64,000 nucleotides of DNA from Blastopirellula sediminis (GCF_020966755.1 NZ_JAJKFT010000010.1:1178001-1242000); one strand, 5' to 3'. Counted from the stretch's first letter, positions 1-8,656 are shown. Made by a program: numbers and translations. The notes: generated from the letters alone by a model not told the origin.

Positions 1-1
1 G

Positions 2-577
2 TTCGGCCTGGCGCCGCTAGGCGTCGGCTGGGTGATTTGGCGTGAGGAAAAAGACCTGCCGGAAGATTTGATCTTCTGGGTCAATTACCTGGGGGGCAAC
101 ATGCGCGATCTGGCGCTGAACTTTTCTCGTCCCGGCGGCCAGGTCGTTTGCCAGTACTACAACTTCTTGCGGCTTGGCCGCGACGGCTATCGGAAGATTC
201 ATTCGGCCTGTTACGACACGGCGTCTTACTTGGCCGAAGAGATCGACAAGCTTGGACTGTTCGACGTCATCTACGACGGCGATCGCCGCAGCGGCATTCC
301 GGCCCTTTGCTGGAAGTTGAAGCCCGGCGTCGATCCTGGCTTCTCGCTTTACGATCTGGCCGATCGATTGTGCACCCGCGGTTGGCAAGTTCCGGCCTAC
401 TCGCTCCCTGCCGATCAAAGCGACCAGGTGATCCAGCGGATCCTGGTTCGTCATGGGGTGAGCCGCGATCTGGGAACGCTGCTGCTCGAAGATATGAAGC
501 GGTCGATCGAGTACTTTGAAGGGCACCCGGTCAGCTCGCCGCTAAGCGAAGAAGAAGCGGGCGGGTTTCATCACTAG
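2..577 (+). CDS. gad: Glutamate decarboxylase, C-terminal part (5' truncated by window edge)
   Basis: This is the C-terminal ~190 residues of a PLP-dependent glutamate decarboxylase, which converts glutamate to GABA and CO2 and consumes a proton. The reading frame is open from base 2, so the start and the PLP-lysine region lie outside the window. Recognisable family segments are [13 protein letters not shown] at the edge, [21 protein letters not shown], and the [10 protein letters not shown] and [11 protein letters not shown] segments typical of the small C-terminal domain. It ends with the Ser/Glu-rich tail and a His-His terminus. A GTG at 32 is only an internal codon. It converges on the gene at 724-1275, with a large palindrome between them. 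The family assignment is strong; the physiological role (acid resistance or GABA metabolism) cannot be read from this fragment. Confidence 0.88.
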   Translation, partial: FGLAPLGVGWVIWREEKDLPEDLIFWVNYLGGNMRDLALNFSRPGGQVVCQYYNFLRLGRDGYRKIHSACYDTASYLAEEIDKLGLFDVIYDGDRRSGIPALCWKLKPGVDPGFSLYDLADRLCTRGWQVPAYSLPADQSDQVIQRILVRHGVSRDLGTLLLEDMKRSIEYFEGHPVSSPLSEEEAGGFHH

Positions 578-594
578 TCTCGTGCGGATCGAAT

Positions 595-700
595 GGCGCC
601 ATGCTCTTGCGGCGTCTTCGCCGGATGAGCATGTCTTCAATACGTTAAGCCGGGGCAAAGACATGCTCTTTCCGCGAAGACGCGGTAAGAGCATGGCGCC
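595..700. repeat. Nested long palindrome between convergent genes
   Basis: The outer arms 595-621 and 674-700 are inverted repeats (GGCGCCATGCTCTT against AAGAGCATGGCGCC, continuing inward with few mismatches). A second inverted pair sits inside (GAGCATGTCTT at 627-637, AAGACATGCTC at 658-668). The octamer ATGCTCTT recurs in several arms. It lies in the 146-bp gap between two convergent genes, so it may act as a bidirectional terminator. Its length and nested structure also fit a dispersed palindromic repeat. There is no clear T-tract on either strand. Confidence 0.7.
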
Positions 701-723
701 AAGGCTAGGGATTCGGAGACCGT

Positions 724-1275
724 TCACACCGCTTTGAATTGAACCGGCCCCCGCTTTTTCAGCAGACGCTGAAAGATGCGGCGAATCGCGGGAAGCTCGC
801 TTTCTTCGATCGAGCGACGAAACTGCGGCTGATGGACGAGCCAGAGCCACATCAAAAAATCGGGATGCTCCGGTGGCAACGGCTGGGCGCCGCTCCAGTG
901 GACCGGGCTCCCATTCTCGTCGGACCAACCGCCGCAGCGGATCATCAACTGACGACCTTCCCACCAATAAAACATCGGTCGGTACCAACACGAAGAGCTC
1001 TTCGATTCGCTTCGTTGGTCGTCAAGCGGCGGATCGCCATACAGTTCGTTGATCCGGGCGTCGATCCACGCATCGGTTCGCCGGACGAAGCGTAATACCG
1101 TCCTGCGAAAGAACAGCATCTGGGAAATCGCTTGTTCGTCGGGGGGCGAATCGGCGCCGACCAGCAGTTGCTCGTTCTGGAATCGCATCGGCGCGATGTG
1201 GAATCTGCGCGCGGTCGACTCCGGCAGAACTTCGACAAGATCCCGATAGGGAGATGCAAGAGTGGAAGATAACAT
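724..1275 (-). CDS. Hypothetical protein with GspE_N/MshEN-like N-terminal half
   Basis: 183 residues, no signal peptide or membrane segment. Residues ~20-75 resemble the N-terminal domain of type II secretion/type IV pilus ATPases (GspE_N, MshEN). They show the pattern of an early Arg-Phe turn, QLLVGADSPPDEQAISQM, a strand of LRFVRRTD, and a closing IDARINELYG, matching the family's 'adP.d..a...l.f..g..v.p.v.....I...I...yg' layout. No ATPase domain follows. The C-terminal half is Trp-rich (YRPMFYWWEGRQ, FLMWLWLVHQ) and was not recognised. It is a stand-alone gene convergent with the decarboxylase and divergent from the secreted protein at 1564. The domain call is by eye and moderate; the function is unknown. 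Confidence 0.6.
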   Translation of the reverse strand: MLSSTLASPYRDLVEVLPESTARRFHIAPMRFQNEQLLVGADSPPDEQAISQMLFFRRTVLRFVRRTDAWIDARINELYGDPPLDDQRSESKSSSCWYRPMFYWWEGRQLMIRCGGWSDENGSPVHWSGAQPLPPEHPDFLMWLWLVHQPQFRRSIEESELPAIRRIFQRLLKKRGPVQFKAV

Positions 1276-1478
1276 CGATCCCCTTTCGCGTTGGAACTGA
1301 GAACCTCTATTACCCGTCTCCCCGATTCTAACAATAAGATAGGGAGGGAAGGCAAGCGTTTGGTCGACGAAAGTTCGCAGGAAACGGGCTCACGTCATCG
1401 TACGCTTGTCGTATGAAGATCGATGTTGCTATCACCTCTACTTTCGATATTCACAGCGAAGATCGAATCTCATTTTTG

Positions 1479-1507
1479 CTGACATCCAATCTGCCGGCGG
1501 CTATGAT
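1479..1507 (+). promoter_or_regulatory. Candidate sigma70-type promoter for 1564-2664
   Basis: CTGACA at 1479-1484 and TATGAT at 1502-1507 are separated by 17 bp; each matches five of six consensus positions. It lies in the 288-bp divergent gap, ~55 bp upstream of the 1564 start, and is followed by an AGGAGA ribosome-binding site at 1550-1555. Nothing else was recognised in 1276-1478. Confidence 0.45.
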
Positions 1508-1563
1508 ACCGGTACCTCTCCCATTTCCCTCGATGGACTCTCCCAGGCCAGGAGACATACGTG

Positions 1564-2664
1564 ATGCTGCGGAGAATTCTTGGCGCCTTCGTCGTTTGCT
1601 GTTGGGCGGCGATCTGCGCCCATGCGGAAGAAGCGGGGCCGACGCTCGATCAACTGGCCGAGAAGACCGCGGCGAACGTCGCGGCGTTTGACAATCTGTA
1701 CTGCGAATTCGACGTCAAGATTGGGCATGCGACTTCCGACAAAGATTTCAGAAACGTCAGTTTTCAAAAGCTAAACGGCGTTGGTCATGGAGTCTGGGCG
1801 AAGAAGGGGCCGATCGAGCTCTACGACTTTCGCCAGGAGGGGGAATCAAATTGGGAGCAAGGGACCCACTTCGCCTATGGACCGGTGATCTATACCGAAG
1901 CGCTGATTCGCTACCCCGGCTATGAAATGCGGATCCAAAAAAATGCGGTGATCACTTCGGCGCCGAACGACGGCTGTCATCCTCGCATGGATCCCCTGTC
2001 GTTGTTTCATATCGTCGAAGGGGAACTGAATACGCGGCTGCCGGAATTGCTGTCGCAACTCGTTCTGGAACGGGATTCGGAAGTGGGCGCTAACATGCCG
2101 AAGCCGCAAGTCTCCCTCGAACGCTCGCAGGACGAACGGCTGAAGCTGGAACAGTTTCGCATCATCACCCCCGATCGAAACGTGACGATCGAATTTGAGA
2201 TGCGGAACTATGGTTGTCCCACATACGTCGACTATTCGTACCGAAAATCCGAGGGAACGGCATGGCGCAAGTGGCGTATGTACGTCTTGGACGTTGCCAG
2301 GATCGACGGCGTCGGCATGTTTCCCAAAAAAATTCTCATTGTCCATCCGGAGTTTGACCTCGAATCCGCAAGGCGTCTGGCGAACCGAGGCGCGCCGAAT
2401 TTTCCCTACGTTCTGCTCTGGGAACTAAAGACGGTCGAATGCCGCGAGCCGACTGCCGACGAGTTGACCTTCAAGGCCGATCGCGACCTGCCGGTGATGC
2501 GAGCCGGATTCGCCCGGGTGACCTACGTCAACGAAGATGAGACGATCACCCCGGATCAATTGCCGGGACTGTTCAAAGAACTGCAAAACAAACCGCCGAA
2601 GAAACCGGGGGCCGAGGAGGAGGAAAAGAGCGACGAAGAGGAAAAACGGGAGGCGACCGACTAG
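1564..2664 (+). CDS. Secreted hypothetical protein with acidic C-terminal tail
   Basis: The product is 366 residues. It begins with a Sec signal peptide (MLRRILGAFVVCCWAAICAHA), giving a mature protein starting near AEEAGPTLDQL. GTG at 1561 and ATG at 1564 are adjacent; the ATG was chosen because it sits 8 nt after AGGAGA. The body resembles planctomycete secreted proteins with a LolA/LppX-like fold: repeated beta strands, 'FDNLYCEFDVKIG' near the start and 'GHGVWAKKGPIELYDFR'. That resemblance is weak and no catalytic motif is visible. The last ~25 residues are almost purely Glu/Asp/Lys (GAEEEEKSDEEEKREATD). The oxidoreductase gene follows after 91 bp on the same strand. Export is well supported; function is unknown. 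Confidence 0.72.
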   Translation: MLRRILGAFVVCCWAAICAHAEEAGPTLDQLAEKTAANVAAFDNLYCEFDVKIGHATSDKDFRNVSFQKLNGVGHGVWAKKGPIELYDFRQEGESNWEQGTHFAYGPVIYTEALIRYPGYEMRIQKNAVITSAPNDGCHPRMDPLSLFHIVEGELNTRLPELLSQLVLERDSEVGANMPKPQVSLERSQDERLKLEQFRIITPDRNVTIEFEMRNYGCPTYVDYSYRKSEGTAWRKWRMYVLDVARIDGVGMFPKKILIVHPEFDLESARRLANRGAPNFPYVLLWELKTVECREPTADELTFKADRDLPVMRAGFARVTYVNEDETITPDQLPGLFKELQNKPPKKPGAEEEEKSDEEEKREATD

Positions 2665-2755
2665 ATCGCCTCCAGGAGAGAGGCGACAACCCCTTTGCGG
2701 TCGAATACCATAGAAGGCGTTCACCTTGTCTGCCCCGTCTTTTGGAGAACGCCCC

Positions 2756-4129
2756 GTGGAGAAGTCCCGCTCGTCTCTTTCCCTGCCTCGTCGTCAGTTT
2801 CTTACGTCCAGCGCCGCCGCGCTGACCCTTGCTTCGCTCCATAGCCGTGCCTACGCCGCAGCGGCCGATAAGCCGAAACGGGTCGGTCTGATCGGGGCCG
2901 GTTGGTATGGCAAAAGCGACTTGTGGCGGTTGATTCAGGTCGCTCCGGTCGACGTCGTCTCGATCTGCGACGTCGATCAAAACATGTTGGCCGGCGCGGT
3001 GGAGATCGCGGCGCAGCGGCAAACCTCAAAGAAGAAGCCGCGGACCTATGGCGACTATCGCGAGATGCTGAAGGAGCAGGATCTCGACATCGTCCTGGTC
3101 GGTTCGCCGGACCATTGGCACGCGCTGCATGCGATCGCCGCGATGGAATCTGGCGCCGACGTCTATTGCCAGAAGCCGATCAGCCGCGACGTCCGCGAAG
3201 GCGAAGCGATGGTCGACGCCGCGCGAAAGCTTGGCCGCGTCGTGCAGATCGGAACGCAGCGGAAGAGCACGCCGCACTTGATCGACGCCAAACGCGAAGT
3301 GATTGAAGCGGGACTCCTCGGCAAGATCGGCCATGTCGAGATGTGCTGCTACTATCACATGCGGGCGAACGGCAATCCGCCGCTGGAGCCGGTTCCTGAT
3401 TTTCTCGACTACGAGATGTGGACCGGTCCCGCGCCGCTGCGCCCTTACGATGGAATTCCGCATCGCCGCTGGTGGCGGACTTTCATGGAGTATGGCAACG
3501 GGATCATGGGAGACATGTGCGTGCACATGCTCGACACGGCCCGCTGGATGCTGGGACTTGGCTGGCCGAATCAGATCACTTCCAACGGCGGCATCTACGT
3601 GCAGAAGGAAGGGAAGTCGAACATCGCCGATACGCAGACGGCGACCTTTGCGTTCGATGACTTTGATGCGGTTTGGACCCATCGCAGCTGGGGAACGCCG
3701 CCTGACCCCGATTATCCGTGGGCCCTGTTCATTTACGGCGAAAAGGGAACGCTGAAGGCGAGCACGATGCGGGCCGACTTCATTCCGCATGGAGGAGGCA
3801 AACCGCTCCACTTCGATTGCTTCTTCGAGCGGGAAAAGTTCCCCGAAGATCTGACCGAGAAGGATATCGAAATGAACGCTGCTCCGGCGACCCGGTTGCA
3901 TATGCAGAACTTCCTGGAAGCGATCGAAAACCGCGGTCGCCCGATCGCCGACATCGAACAGGGGCATATCTCGACCGCAAGCTGTCTGCTGGCGAATCTC
4001 AGCATGGGACTCGACGGGCGCCCGCTGCGATATGATCCGCAGCAGCGCGTGATCACCGGCGACGACGAAGCGACCGCACTGTTGCGAAAGCCGTATCGCG
4101 AGATGTGGCGCCATCCGGCCGACGTCTAA
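2756..4129 (+). CDS. Tat-exported Gfo/Idh/MocA-family oxidoreductase
   Basis: NAD(P)-dependent sugar/inositol-type oxidoreductase. A twin-arginine leader (LPRRQFLTSSAAALTLASL) precedes a Rossmann fold with VGLIGAGWYGKSD and the dinucleotide-site VSICDVD. The family's catalytic segment is CQKPISRDVREGEAMV (the EKP/QKP lysine), followed by the GFO/IDH C-terminal alpha/beta domain. The start at GTG 2756 was chosen for its GGAGAA site 6 nt upstream; an in-frame TTG at 2726 adds ten residues and is the alternative. Length (~457 aa) is normal for the planctomycete secreted members. A strong hairpin terminator follows. The substrate cannot be inferred; these proteins are heavily expanded in planctomycetes. 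Confidence 0.88.
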   Translation: MEKSRSSLSLPRRQFLTSSAAALTLASLHSRAYAAAADKPKRVGLIGAGWYGKSDLWRLIQVAPVDVVSICDVDQNMLAGAVEIAAQRQTSKKKPRTYGDYREMLKEQDLDIVLVGSPDHWHALHAIAAMESGADVYCQKPISRDVREGEAMVDAARKLGRVVQIGTQRKSTPHLIDAKREVIEAGLLGKIGHVEMCCYYHMRANGNPPLEPVPDFLDYEMWTGPAPLRPYDGIPHRRWWRTFMEYGNGIMGDMCVHMLDTARWMLGLGWPNQITSNGGIYVQKEGKSNIADTQTATFAFDDFDAVWTHRSWGTPPDPDYPWALFIYGEKGTLKASTMRADFIPHGGGKPLHFDCFFEREKFPEDLTEKDIEMNAAPATRLHMQNFLEAIENRGRPIADIEQGHISTASCLLANLSMGLDGRPLRYDPQQRVITGDDEATALLRKPYREMWRHPADV

Positions 4130-4143
4130 AGCCCGAGCAATTG

Positions 4144-4179
4144 GAGAGCCGCGTATGCCGTACGCGGCTCTCTCCTTTT
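4144..4179 (+). terminator. Rho-independent terminator
   Basis: A perfect 12-bp stem (GAGAGCCGCGTA at 4144-4155, TACGCGGCTCTC at 4161-4172) with a 5-nt loop, then TCCTTTT. It closes the transcript of the oxidoreductase gene. Confidence 0.8.
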
Positions 4180-4192
4180 CTGCGAGAGAAAC

Positions 4193-4654
4193 ATGAACGA
4201 CCCAGGCTTCGACAAATCGCTCGCTCATCGTCACTTTGCCGCCCACTGCTTCAACAGCACATGGGACCTGATCGACAAGACGGAGCGGACCAAGGAAGAA
4301 GAAGTGCAGATGCTGCTTCGAGCGGCCGCTTCGGTCTGGCACTGGACCGAGCGGGAAGACTGCACTCCCAAGAATCTCTCGATTGGCTATTGGCAACTGT
4401 CGCGAGTTTTCGCGCTCATCGGAGAAGGAAGCCTGGCGACGCGATTCGGCCAGATGTGTTTGGAGGCGAGTCCGGCGGACGATCCGTTTCTGGTCGGCTA
4501 CGCCTACGAATGTTTGGCGCGAGCCGCCACCGTTCTCGGCGACAAAGGCGAAATGCAGCACTGTCTGGCCGAAGCGAATTTGAGAGCGTCGCATGTCGGC
4601 GACGATGACAATCGGGCCGCACTGTTGGCCGATCTGGCGACGATCAGGTCGTAG
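4193..4654 (+). CDS. Hypothetical helical (TPR-like) protein
   Basis: 153 residues, cytosolic and all-helical in appearance. It has two TPR-like helix pairs in the C-terminal two thirds (YWQLSRVFALIGEGSLATRF and YAYECLARAATVLGDKGEM), with the small/large residue spacing of tetratricopeptide units. The N-terminus contains HFAAHCFNSTWDLIDK, a pattern common in small uncharacterised proteins with 'FN..W.l.D'. Its 3' end overlaps the convergent GNAT gene by 11 bp. No enzyme motif is seen; a protein-binding role would be a guess. Confidence 0.65.
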   Translation: MNDPGFDKSLAHRHFAAHCFNSTWDLIDKTERTKEEEVQMLLRAAASVWHWTEREDCTPKNLSIGYWQLSRVFALIGEGSLATRFGQMCLEASPADDPFLVGYAYECLARAATVLGDKGEMQHCLAEANLRASHVGDDDNRAALLADLATIRS

Positions 4655-5108
4655 CCTCTGCGGAGGCGCTGTCGAGCATCATCAGCCAATAGGGACCTTC
4701 GGGGCTGGTCGACTGCTCCTCGCAGCGCCACCCGAGCCGCTCGTAAAACTGCAGCGCATTCGCGTTGGCGGTCGAACACTTCAGCCGGGCCGGCCGACCG
4801 ATCTGGGCCAGACAGGCGTCGAGCAGCGCCCGGCCAACTCCCATCCGCTGATACTCCGGCGCCACGAACAGGTTGTGGATGAAGTTCTCCGGCGGCCACC
4901 ACGAGACGAACCCCACGATTCGCCGATTCCGCTCGGCGACCCAGATCGGTTCGCCGTCGGTCGCCTGATCAAAATCGTCAAACCGGATCTTATCGTTCGG
5001 CATCCAGAAAAACGCCGACCGCCGCGAAGCGTAGAAGATCTTCGCGCAGGCGGGTCGATCCGGACGTCCGGCGACTCGGGTTTTCCAGGGGGAAGCGTCG
5101 TTGTTCAT
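4644..5108 (-). CDS. GNAT-family N-acetyltransferase
   Basis: 154 residues. The acetyl-CoA binding motif A is clear: FIHNLFVAPEYQRMGVGRAL, containing the Q-R-x-G-x-G/A signature. It is followed by motif B with N-ANALQFYERLGWR, the usual 'N..a..fYek.GF' element. The upstream WVAERNRRIVGFVSW is the beta-strand pair of the fold. Length is normal for a single GNAT domain. The acceptor substrate cannot be predicted. The gene converges on 4193-4654 with an 11-bp overlap of coding ends. Confidence 0.85.
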   Translation of the reverse strand: MNNDASPWKTRVAGRPDRPACAKIFYASRRSAFFWMPNDKIRFDDFDQATDGEPIWVAERNRRIVGFVSWWPPENFIHNLFVAPEYQRMGVGRALLDACLAQIGRPARLKCSTANANALQFYERLGWRCEEQSTSPEGPYWLMMLDSASAEATT

Positions 5109-5169
5109 CTCTTCATTTTAGCGTGGTCTGCGACATCGACGAGGCGCCACAAAAGTCGCCAAGTGCGCA

Positions 5170-5207
5170 CAAAAAACGCCGCGGTCAGCAATCGCTTCCC
5201 ACGGCGT
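5170..5207 (-). terminator. Rho-independent terminator of the DUF11 gene
   Basis: Read on the minus strand, ACGCCGTGG and CCGCGGCGT form a 9-bp stem (one G-U pair) followed by TTTTTTG. It begins 28 bp after the stop of the gene at 5235-7661. Confidence 0.75.
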
Positions 5208-5234
5208 GGTGATGGTTTTGATGTTGGTGGAAAG

Positions 5235-7661
5235 TTACCGGTCGGAATAGACGCGGGTGCTTTCTTCCTTGGTGATCGGCTGCGGGATTTCGTCGCTGGA
5301 GACCTGCACTTTGATGCGTTGGTCGCCGGCTGCGATCCCTTTCACTTTGATGCGGAAGGTTTCTTCTCCCTTCGGCAGCAAGCGAGCGAGCGGTTCAAAG
5401 ACGACTTCGCTGCCGCTGACCAGGCCCTTGGCGGCGCCGCTGGCGTCGACTCCTTGCATCCCCGGCGGCAAGATCGCGGCGACGCGGACGTTGGTGGCGG
5501 TCTTCGAGCCTTGGTTGACGACGCGGACGTCGTAGGTGGTGTCTTTGCCGAGTTCGATCGGGTCGGCCTGGTCGACCACTTCAAAGAAGAGGGCGACGAT
5601 GCCTTCGACCTGAACCAGCGTTTCGTTCTGCGCGGCCAGTCCCATGCGAGCCGAACCTTCGACCCGGATCTTTTGGTCGCCCGCTTCGATCGGCAACGCG
5701 GTCAATTCGACCGTGCCGCTTTGCGCCGGGGGCAACTCTTCCAGGTTCCAGAAGATTGCATGTTGGTTGGCGTCATACTGGCCGGCGTTGTTGGCGTCGA
5801 CGAATTTCATTCCCTTCGGCAAGTAGGTGATCAGGTCGATGTTCTGCGCCGGAGCGGTCCCCGGGTTGCTGATCGAAACCTGGTACTTGGCGGGGCGATC
5901 AAGATAGCGAAGCTTCGGACCGACCATCGAAACTTGCAGTTCCGGCGCGATCACTTCGACGTTCAGTTCGGTTTGCGTTTGCAGATTGCCGTCGCCGCGA
6001 ATGCCGAGGACGTTCTGCGTCTGGCCAGCCTTGGAGGCTTTCAGGACCAGCTCAAGGCTACGGGTCTCGCCCGGCTTGAGGGTGCCGATTTCAAATTCGA
6101 GTTCGCTGCCGGCCGGGTGAGTGAAGTTGGCCGGAACGACTTCTTCCAGCACGACGCCGGTCGCAGGACCGGTGCCGGGGTTGCTGACGGTGATCGCGAG
6201 CAGGAGGTTGTCGCCGATCAAGACGGTCGGCGCCGCGGTTTGTTCGATGGTCAGTTCCGGTTTGGTGACGCGGGAGCGGACGGTCGCATGAGCGGCGAAC
6301 GAAACGGTCGCGACGCTACCGACGTCCCCTTCGGTCTGCGGCATCAGTTCCATCGACAGACGTTTTTCTTCGCCGGGAGCGATCTGGCCGATCTTCCAGA
6401 GAAGTTCGCCGCCGACGCCCGATTCCGCGACCGGGGTCGTGTTGACCAGCGCGGTACCGGCCGGAACCGAATCGCGAATCACTACGTCATGGGCGGTCGC
6501 TGCACCGACGTTCTTGACGATCAGCGAGAAGGTGGCCGCTTTGCCGACTTGGATTTCGGCCGGGGCTCGCTTCTCCAGCGTGATCGACGGTTGTTGGAGG
6601 CCTTCGAGTTTGACGTCGCCCGGCTTGCCGCTACCGCTGGCCGCGGGAGCGCCGCCGAGTTGGTTGTCGCTCATCGCGCCGTAGCTAGGAGTCGAGCGCG
6701 GCGCCGGATAGCTTTCCGGCGTCACTGGAACGACGCCGCCGATCGAAGCCGGGGCAGGGTAACGGTCGGTCGCGGCCGGAGTCGTACTCGGCATGCTGCT
6801 GACCGGCGCGGGAGTCGAGCTGATCGGCGGAGCGCTTTCGCCGCCGGAGCTGCTGAACTGGAAGCGACTGCTCGGCGCCGGCGCGGTCGGCTCGGCGCTG
6901 CCGCCGCCAATGGGCGGAGCTGAGAAACGGGGATTCGAAGCGACGGTCGGTACCGGGGTCGGCGTGGTCGCCTCGGCCGCAGCGGCAGCTTCCGGTTCGG
7001 CCGACATCGCCGAAGGCATCGGAGCCGCAGCCGGAGTTTCGGCGGCCGGAGTGGTCGCAAATCGCGAAGGCGCCGGGGTCGGAACAGCGGCGGGCGTTGC
7101 CGGAGCTGCCGACGGAGTCGGGGTCGAATCGCCGAGCTGGAACCGCGAACCGGTCGACGGCGCGGGAGTCGAAGTTGCAGGCGTAGCGGCAGCCGGAGTC
7201 GGCGTGCTGTCGCCGAGGCTGAAGCGGCTGACCGGCGGTTTCGGCGTATCGCCGATCGTCACCGGGGCCGGCGTGGGAGCGGCGCTACTGCCCGAATCGC
7301 CCAGGAATCGGCTGGAACCGGTGGTCGGAGCCGGAGTCGCGGCGGCTGGAGTCGGCGTGCTATCGCCCAGCGAGAAGCGATGCGAAGCGGGCGGCGGCGG
7401 AGTGGTCGCCGGTTTGGTTTCGGGTTCGTCGTTTTCGTTGTTCGCCCGGACGATCGACGGAACGTAGCGTCCGATTTCTTCCGTGGCGGCGGATGTCGAA
7501 GATTCGACCAGGGCCGCTACATTCTCTTGGGCGGCGTCGACCAAGGGCTCTGCGGCAGTGTGAGCCGTCGACAAAACCGATTGCACGATCGCGGCGACGC
7601 CCAACGAGGCGACGCTGCCAATAGCGGTAAAGCGGAGGTAGAGATTCTTCATGGCATCCAT
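5235..7661 (-). CDS. DUF11 repeat envelope protein with Pro/Ala-rich N-terminal region
   Basis: 808 residues. An N-terminal hydrophobic leader (residues ~8-30) looks like a signal peptide or anchor. Residues ~85-350 are low-complexity Pro/Ala/Thr/Ser with a recurring RF-x-LGDS-TPTP unit (four clear copies, then degenerate RF repeats). Residues ~360-800 hold four consecutive DUF11/CARDB-type immunoglobulin-like domains, each with the pattern 'A..G....y.l.v.N.G...A.nv.v.d.lP.g'. Such proteins act as extended wall or envelope stalks in planctomycetes. ATG codons at 7661 and 7652 (MKNLYLRF) are both possible. A strong terminator follows. The opposite strand is open over much of the gene but shows no protein features. 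Confidence 0.85.
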   Translation of the reverse strand: MDAMKNLYLRFTAIGSVASLGVAAIVQSVLSTAHTAAEPLVDAAQENVAALVESSTSAATEEIGRYVPSIVRANNENDEPETKPATTPPPPASHRFSLGDSTPTPAAATPAPTTGSSRFLGDSGSSAAPTPAPVTIGDTPKPPVSRFSLGDSTPTPAAATPATSTPAPSTGSRFQLGDSTPTPSAAPATPAAVPTPAPSRFATTPAAETPAAAPMPSAMSAEPEAAAAAEATTPTPVPTVASNPRFSAPPIGGGSAEPTAPAPSSRFQFSSSGGESAPPISSTPAPVSSMPSTTPAATDRYPAPASIGGVVPVTPESYPAPRSTPSYGAMSDNQLGGAPAASGSGKPGDVKLEGLQQPSITLEKRAPAEIQVGKAATFSLIVKNVGAATAHDVVIRDSVPAGTALVNTTPVAESGVGGELLWKIGQIAPGEEKRLSMELMPQTEGDVGSVATVSFAAHATVRSRVTKPELTIEQTAAPTVLIGDNLLLAITVSNPGTGPATGVVLEEVVPANFTHPAGSELEFEIGTLKPGETRSLELVLKASKAGQTQNVLGIRGDGNLQTQTELNVEVIAPELQVSMVGPKLRYLDRPAKYQVSISNPGTAPAQNIDLITYLPKGMKFVDANNAGQYDANQHAIFWNLEELPPAQSGTVELTALPIEAGDQKIRVEGSARMGLAAQNETLVQVEGIVALFFEVVDQADPIELGKDTTYDVRVVNQGSKTATNVRVAAILPPGMQGVDASGAAKGLVSGSEVVFEPLARLLPKGEETFRIKVKGIAAGDQRIKVQVSSDEIPQPITKEESTRVYSDR

Positions 7662-7789
7662 GCCGGCAAGGGGATTTCTCGATTTGGTGGGTCCGCACTC
7701 CTGGCGGGAATTGCTTACCTAACAAAATCGCGATAGCGGGCAAAGATCAATTCAAGAATTGGCCACGCTTTGCCGACATCGTGCGACTG

Positions 7790-8656
7790 CTAGCGTCGAT
7801 TGAGGTCGAACAGGGCGTCGAGCATCGCCTCTTGCGTCTTGGCGACGGCGATTAGCGACTTGTAGGCGGTAAGCGAGCTTTGGGCCAGGATGGCGCTGCG
7901 GGTAAGCTCGGCAGTCTCGCTGACGTAGTCGGTATCCATCAGTTCGCTGTAGATCGACTGCAATTGAATCTGCTGGTTGGCGAGCAACTCGTAGATGGAG
8001 TCTTGCGAGTATTTGTCGAACGCGGCGTATTCGGCTCGGTTGTAGATGATCCGCGACTGGACGCCGTCGAGCGCCTTCAGGGCCGACGCGAGGTCGCCGC
8101 TTTCGAGGTCATACTGGCCGCCGGACCGCAGATCGGCCAGCACCCCATCTTCGCCGCCGAGCGTTTCGGCGTCGATCTTGGGGAGATATAGCTGGGACCA
8201 AGTGGTCAGGTCCGCGCCGTAGTTGACGTTCAGCGTCTCGCCGCTGAAGACCGGCTTGTTGTTGTAGGTGAGTTGTCCCACCTGATCGATCGCGTCGATG
8301 GCGCCGTCGATCTCCAATTGCAACGCGGCCCGCTCGGCGTCGGTCGTCGTGCTGTTGGCGGCGGTGATCAGATTGCCGCGGATCTCGTTGGTGAGGCGCG
8401 AGACCTCGGCCAGTCCGCCATCGGCGACGTCGATCAGCGCGCTGGTGCGCAGGCTCGCACGCTGCAGCGCGTCACGCGTCGTGATCTGCGCCTTCACGGC
8501 CGCCGCAGCAAGCAGTGCGGCCGGGTCATCACTGGCGCGGTTGATCCGCTGTCCGGTGGAGAGGCGCGCAATCGCATTGAGCATCGAATTGAAGTTTCGA
8601 TTGACGGCGCTACCGACAGTCAGATAAGCGCTGGAATAGCTGGAGACGGGGTTCAT
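7790..8656 (-). CDS. Flagellin/FlgL-family protein, orphan
   Basis: 288 residues from ATG 8656 (an in-frame GTG at 8671 adds five). The N-terminal D0/D1 helices carry the flagellin signature LSTGQRINRASDDPAALLAA, and the C-terminal helix ends in TDYVSETAELTRSAILAQSS, typical of flagellin. The central region is short, with little room for outer D2/D3 domains. Flagellins polymerise through these paired helices into the filament. No hook, basal-body, FliD or FliS gene is near, so it is a detached copy. It could be filament protein or a hook-filament junction (FlgL-like) protein; the length favours a minimal flagellin. Confidence 0.85.
   Translation of the reverse strand: MNPVSSYSSAYLTVGSAVNRNFNSMLNAIARLSTGQRINRASDDPAALLAAAAVKAQITTRDALQRASLRTSALIDVADGGLAEVSRLTNEIRGNLITAANSTTTDAERAALQLEIDGAIDAIDQVGQLTYNNKPVFSGETLNVNYGADLTTWSQLYLPKIDAETLGGEDGVLADLRSGGQYDLESGDLASALKALDGVQSRIIYNRAEYAAFDKYSQDSIYELLANQQIQLQSIYSELMDTDYVSETAELTRSAILAQSSLTAYKSLIAVAKTQEAMLDALFDLNRR

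Noticed and set aside
3026-4594. A 522-codon minus-strand frame opposite the Gfo/Idh/MocA gene
   Set aside because: It spans the oxidoreductase gene, the terminator and the next gene; no domain or signal was seen.
4593-6923. A 776-codon open frame on the plus strand opposite the DUF11 gene
   Set aside because: It is antisense to a coherent four-domain secreted protein; its translation shows Arg/Asp-rich, low-hydrophobicity composition without any domain, as expected from a GC-rich antisense frame.
6700-7400. Repeated CCGGAGTCGGCG-type units considered as a CRISPR array
   Set aside because: Repeats are irregular in length, in frame with a coding sequence and encode Pro/Ala/Thr linkers; there are no unique spacers.
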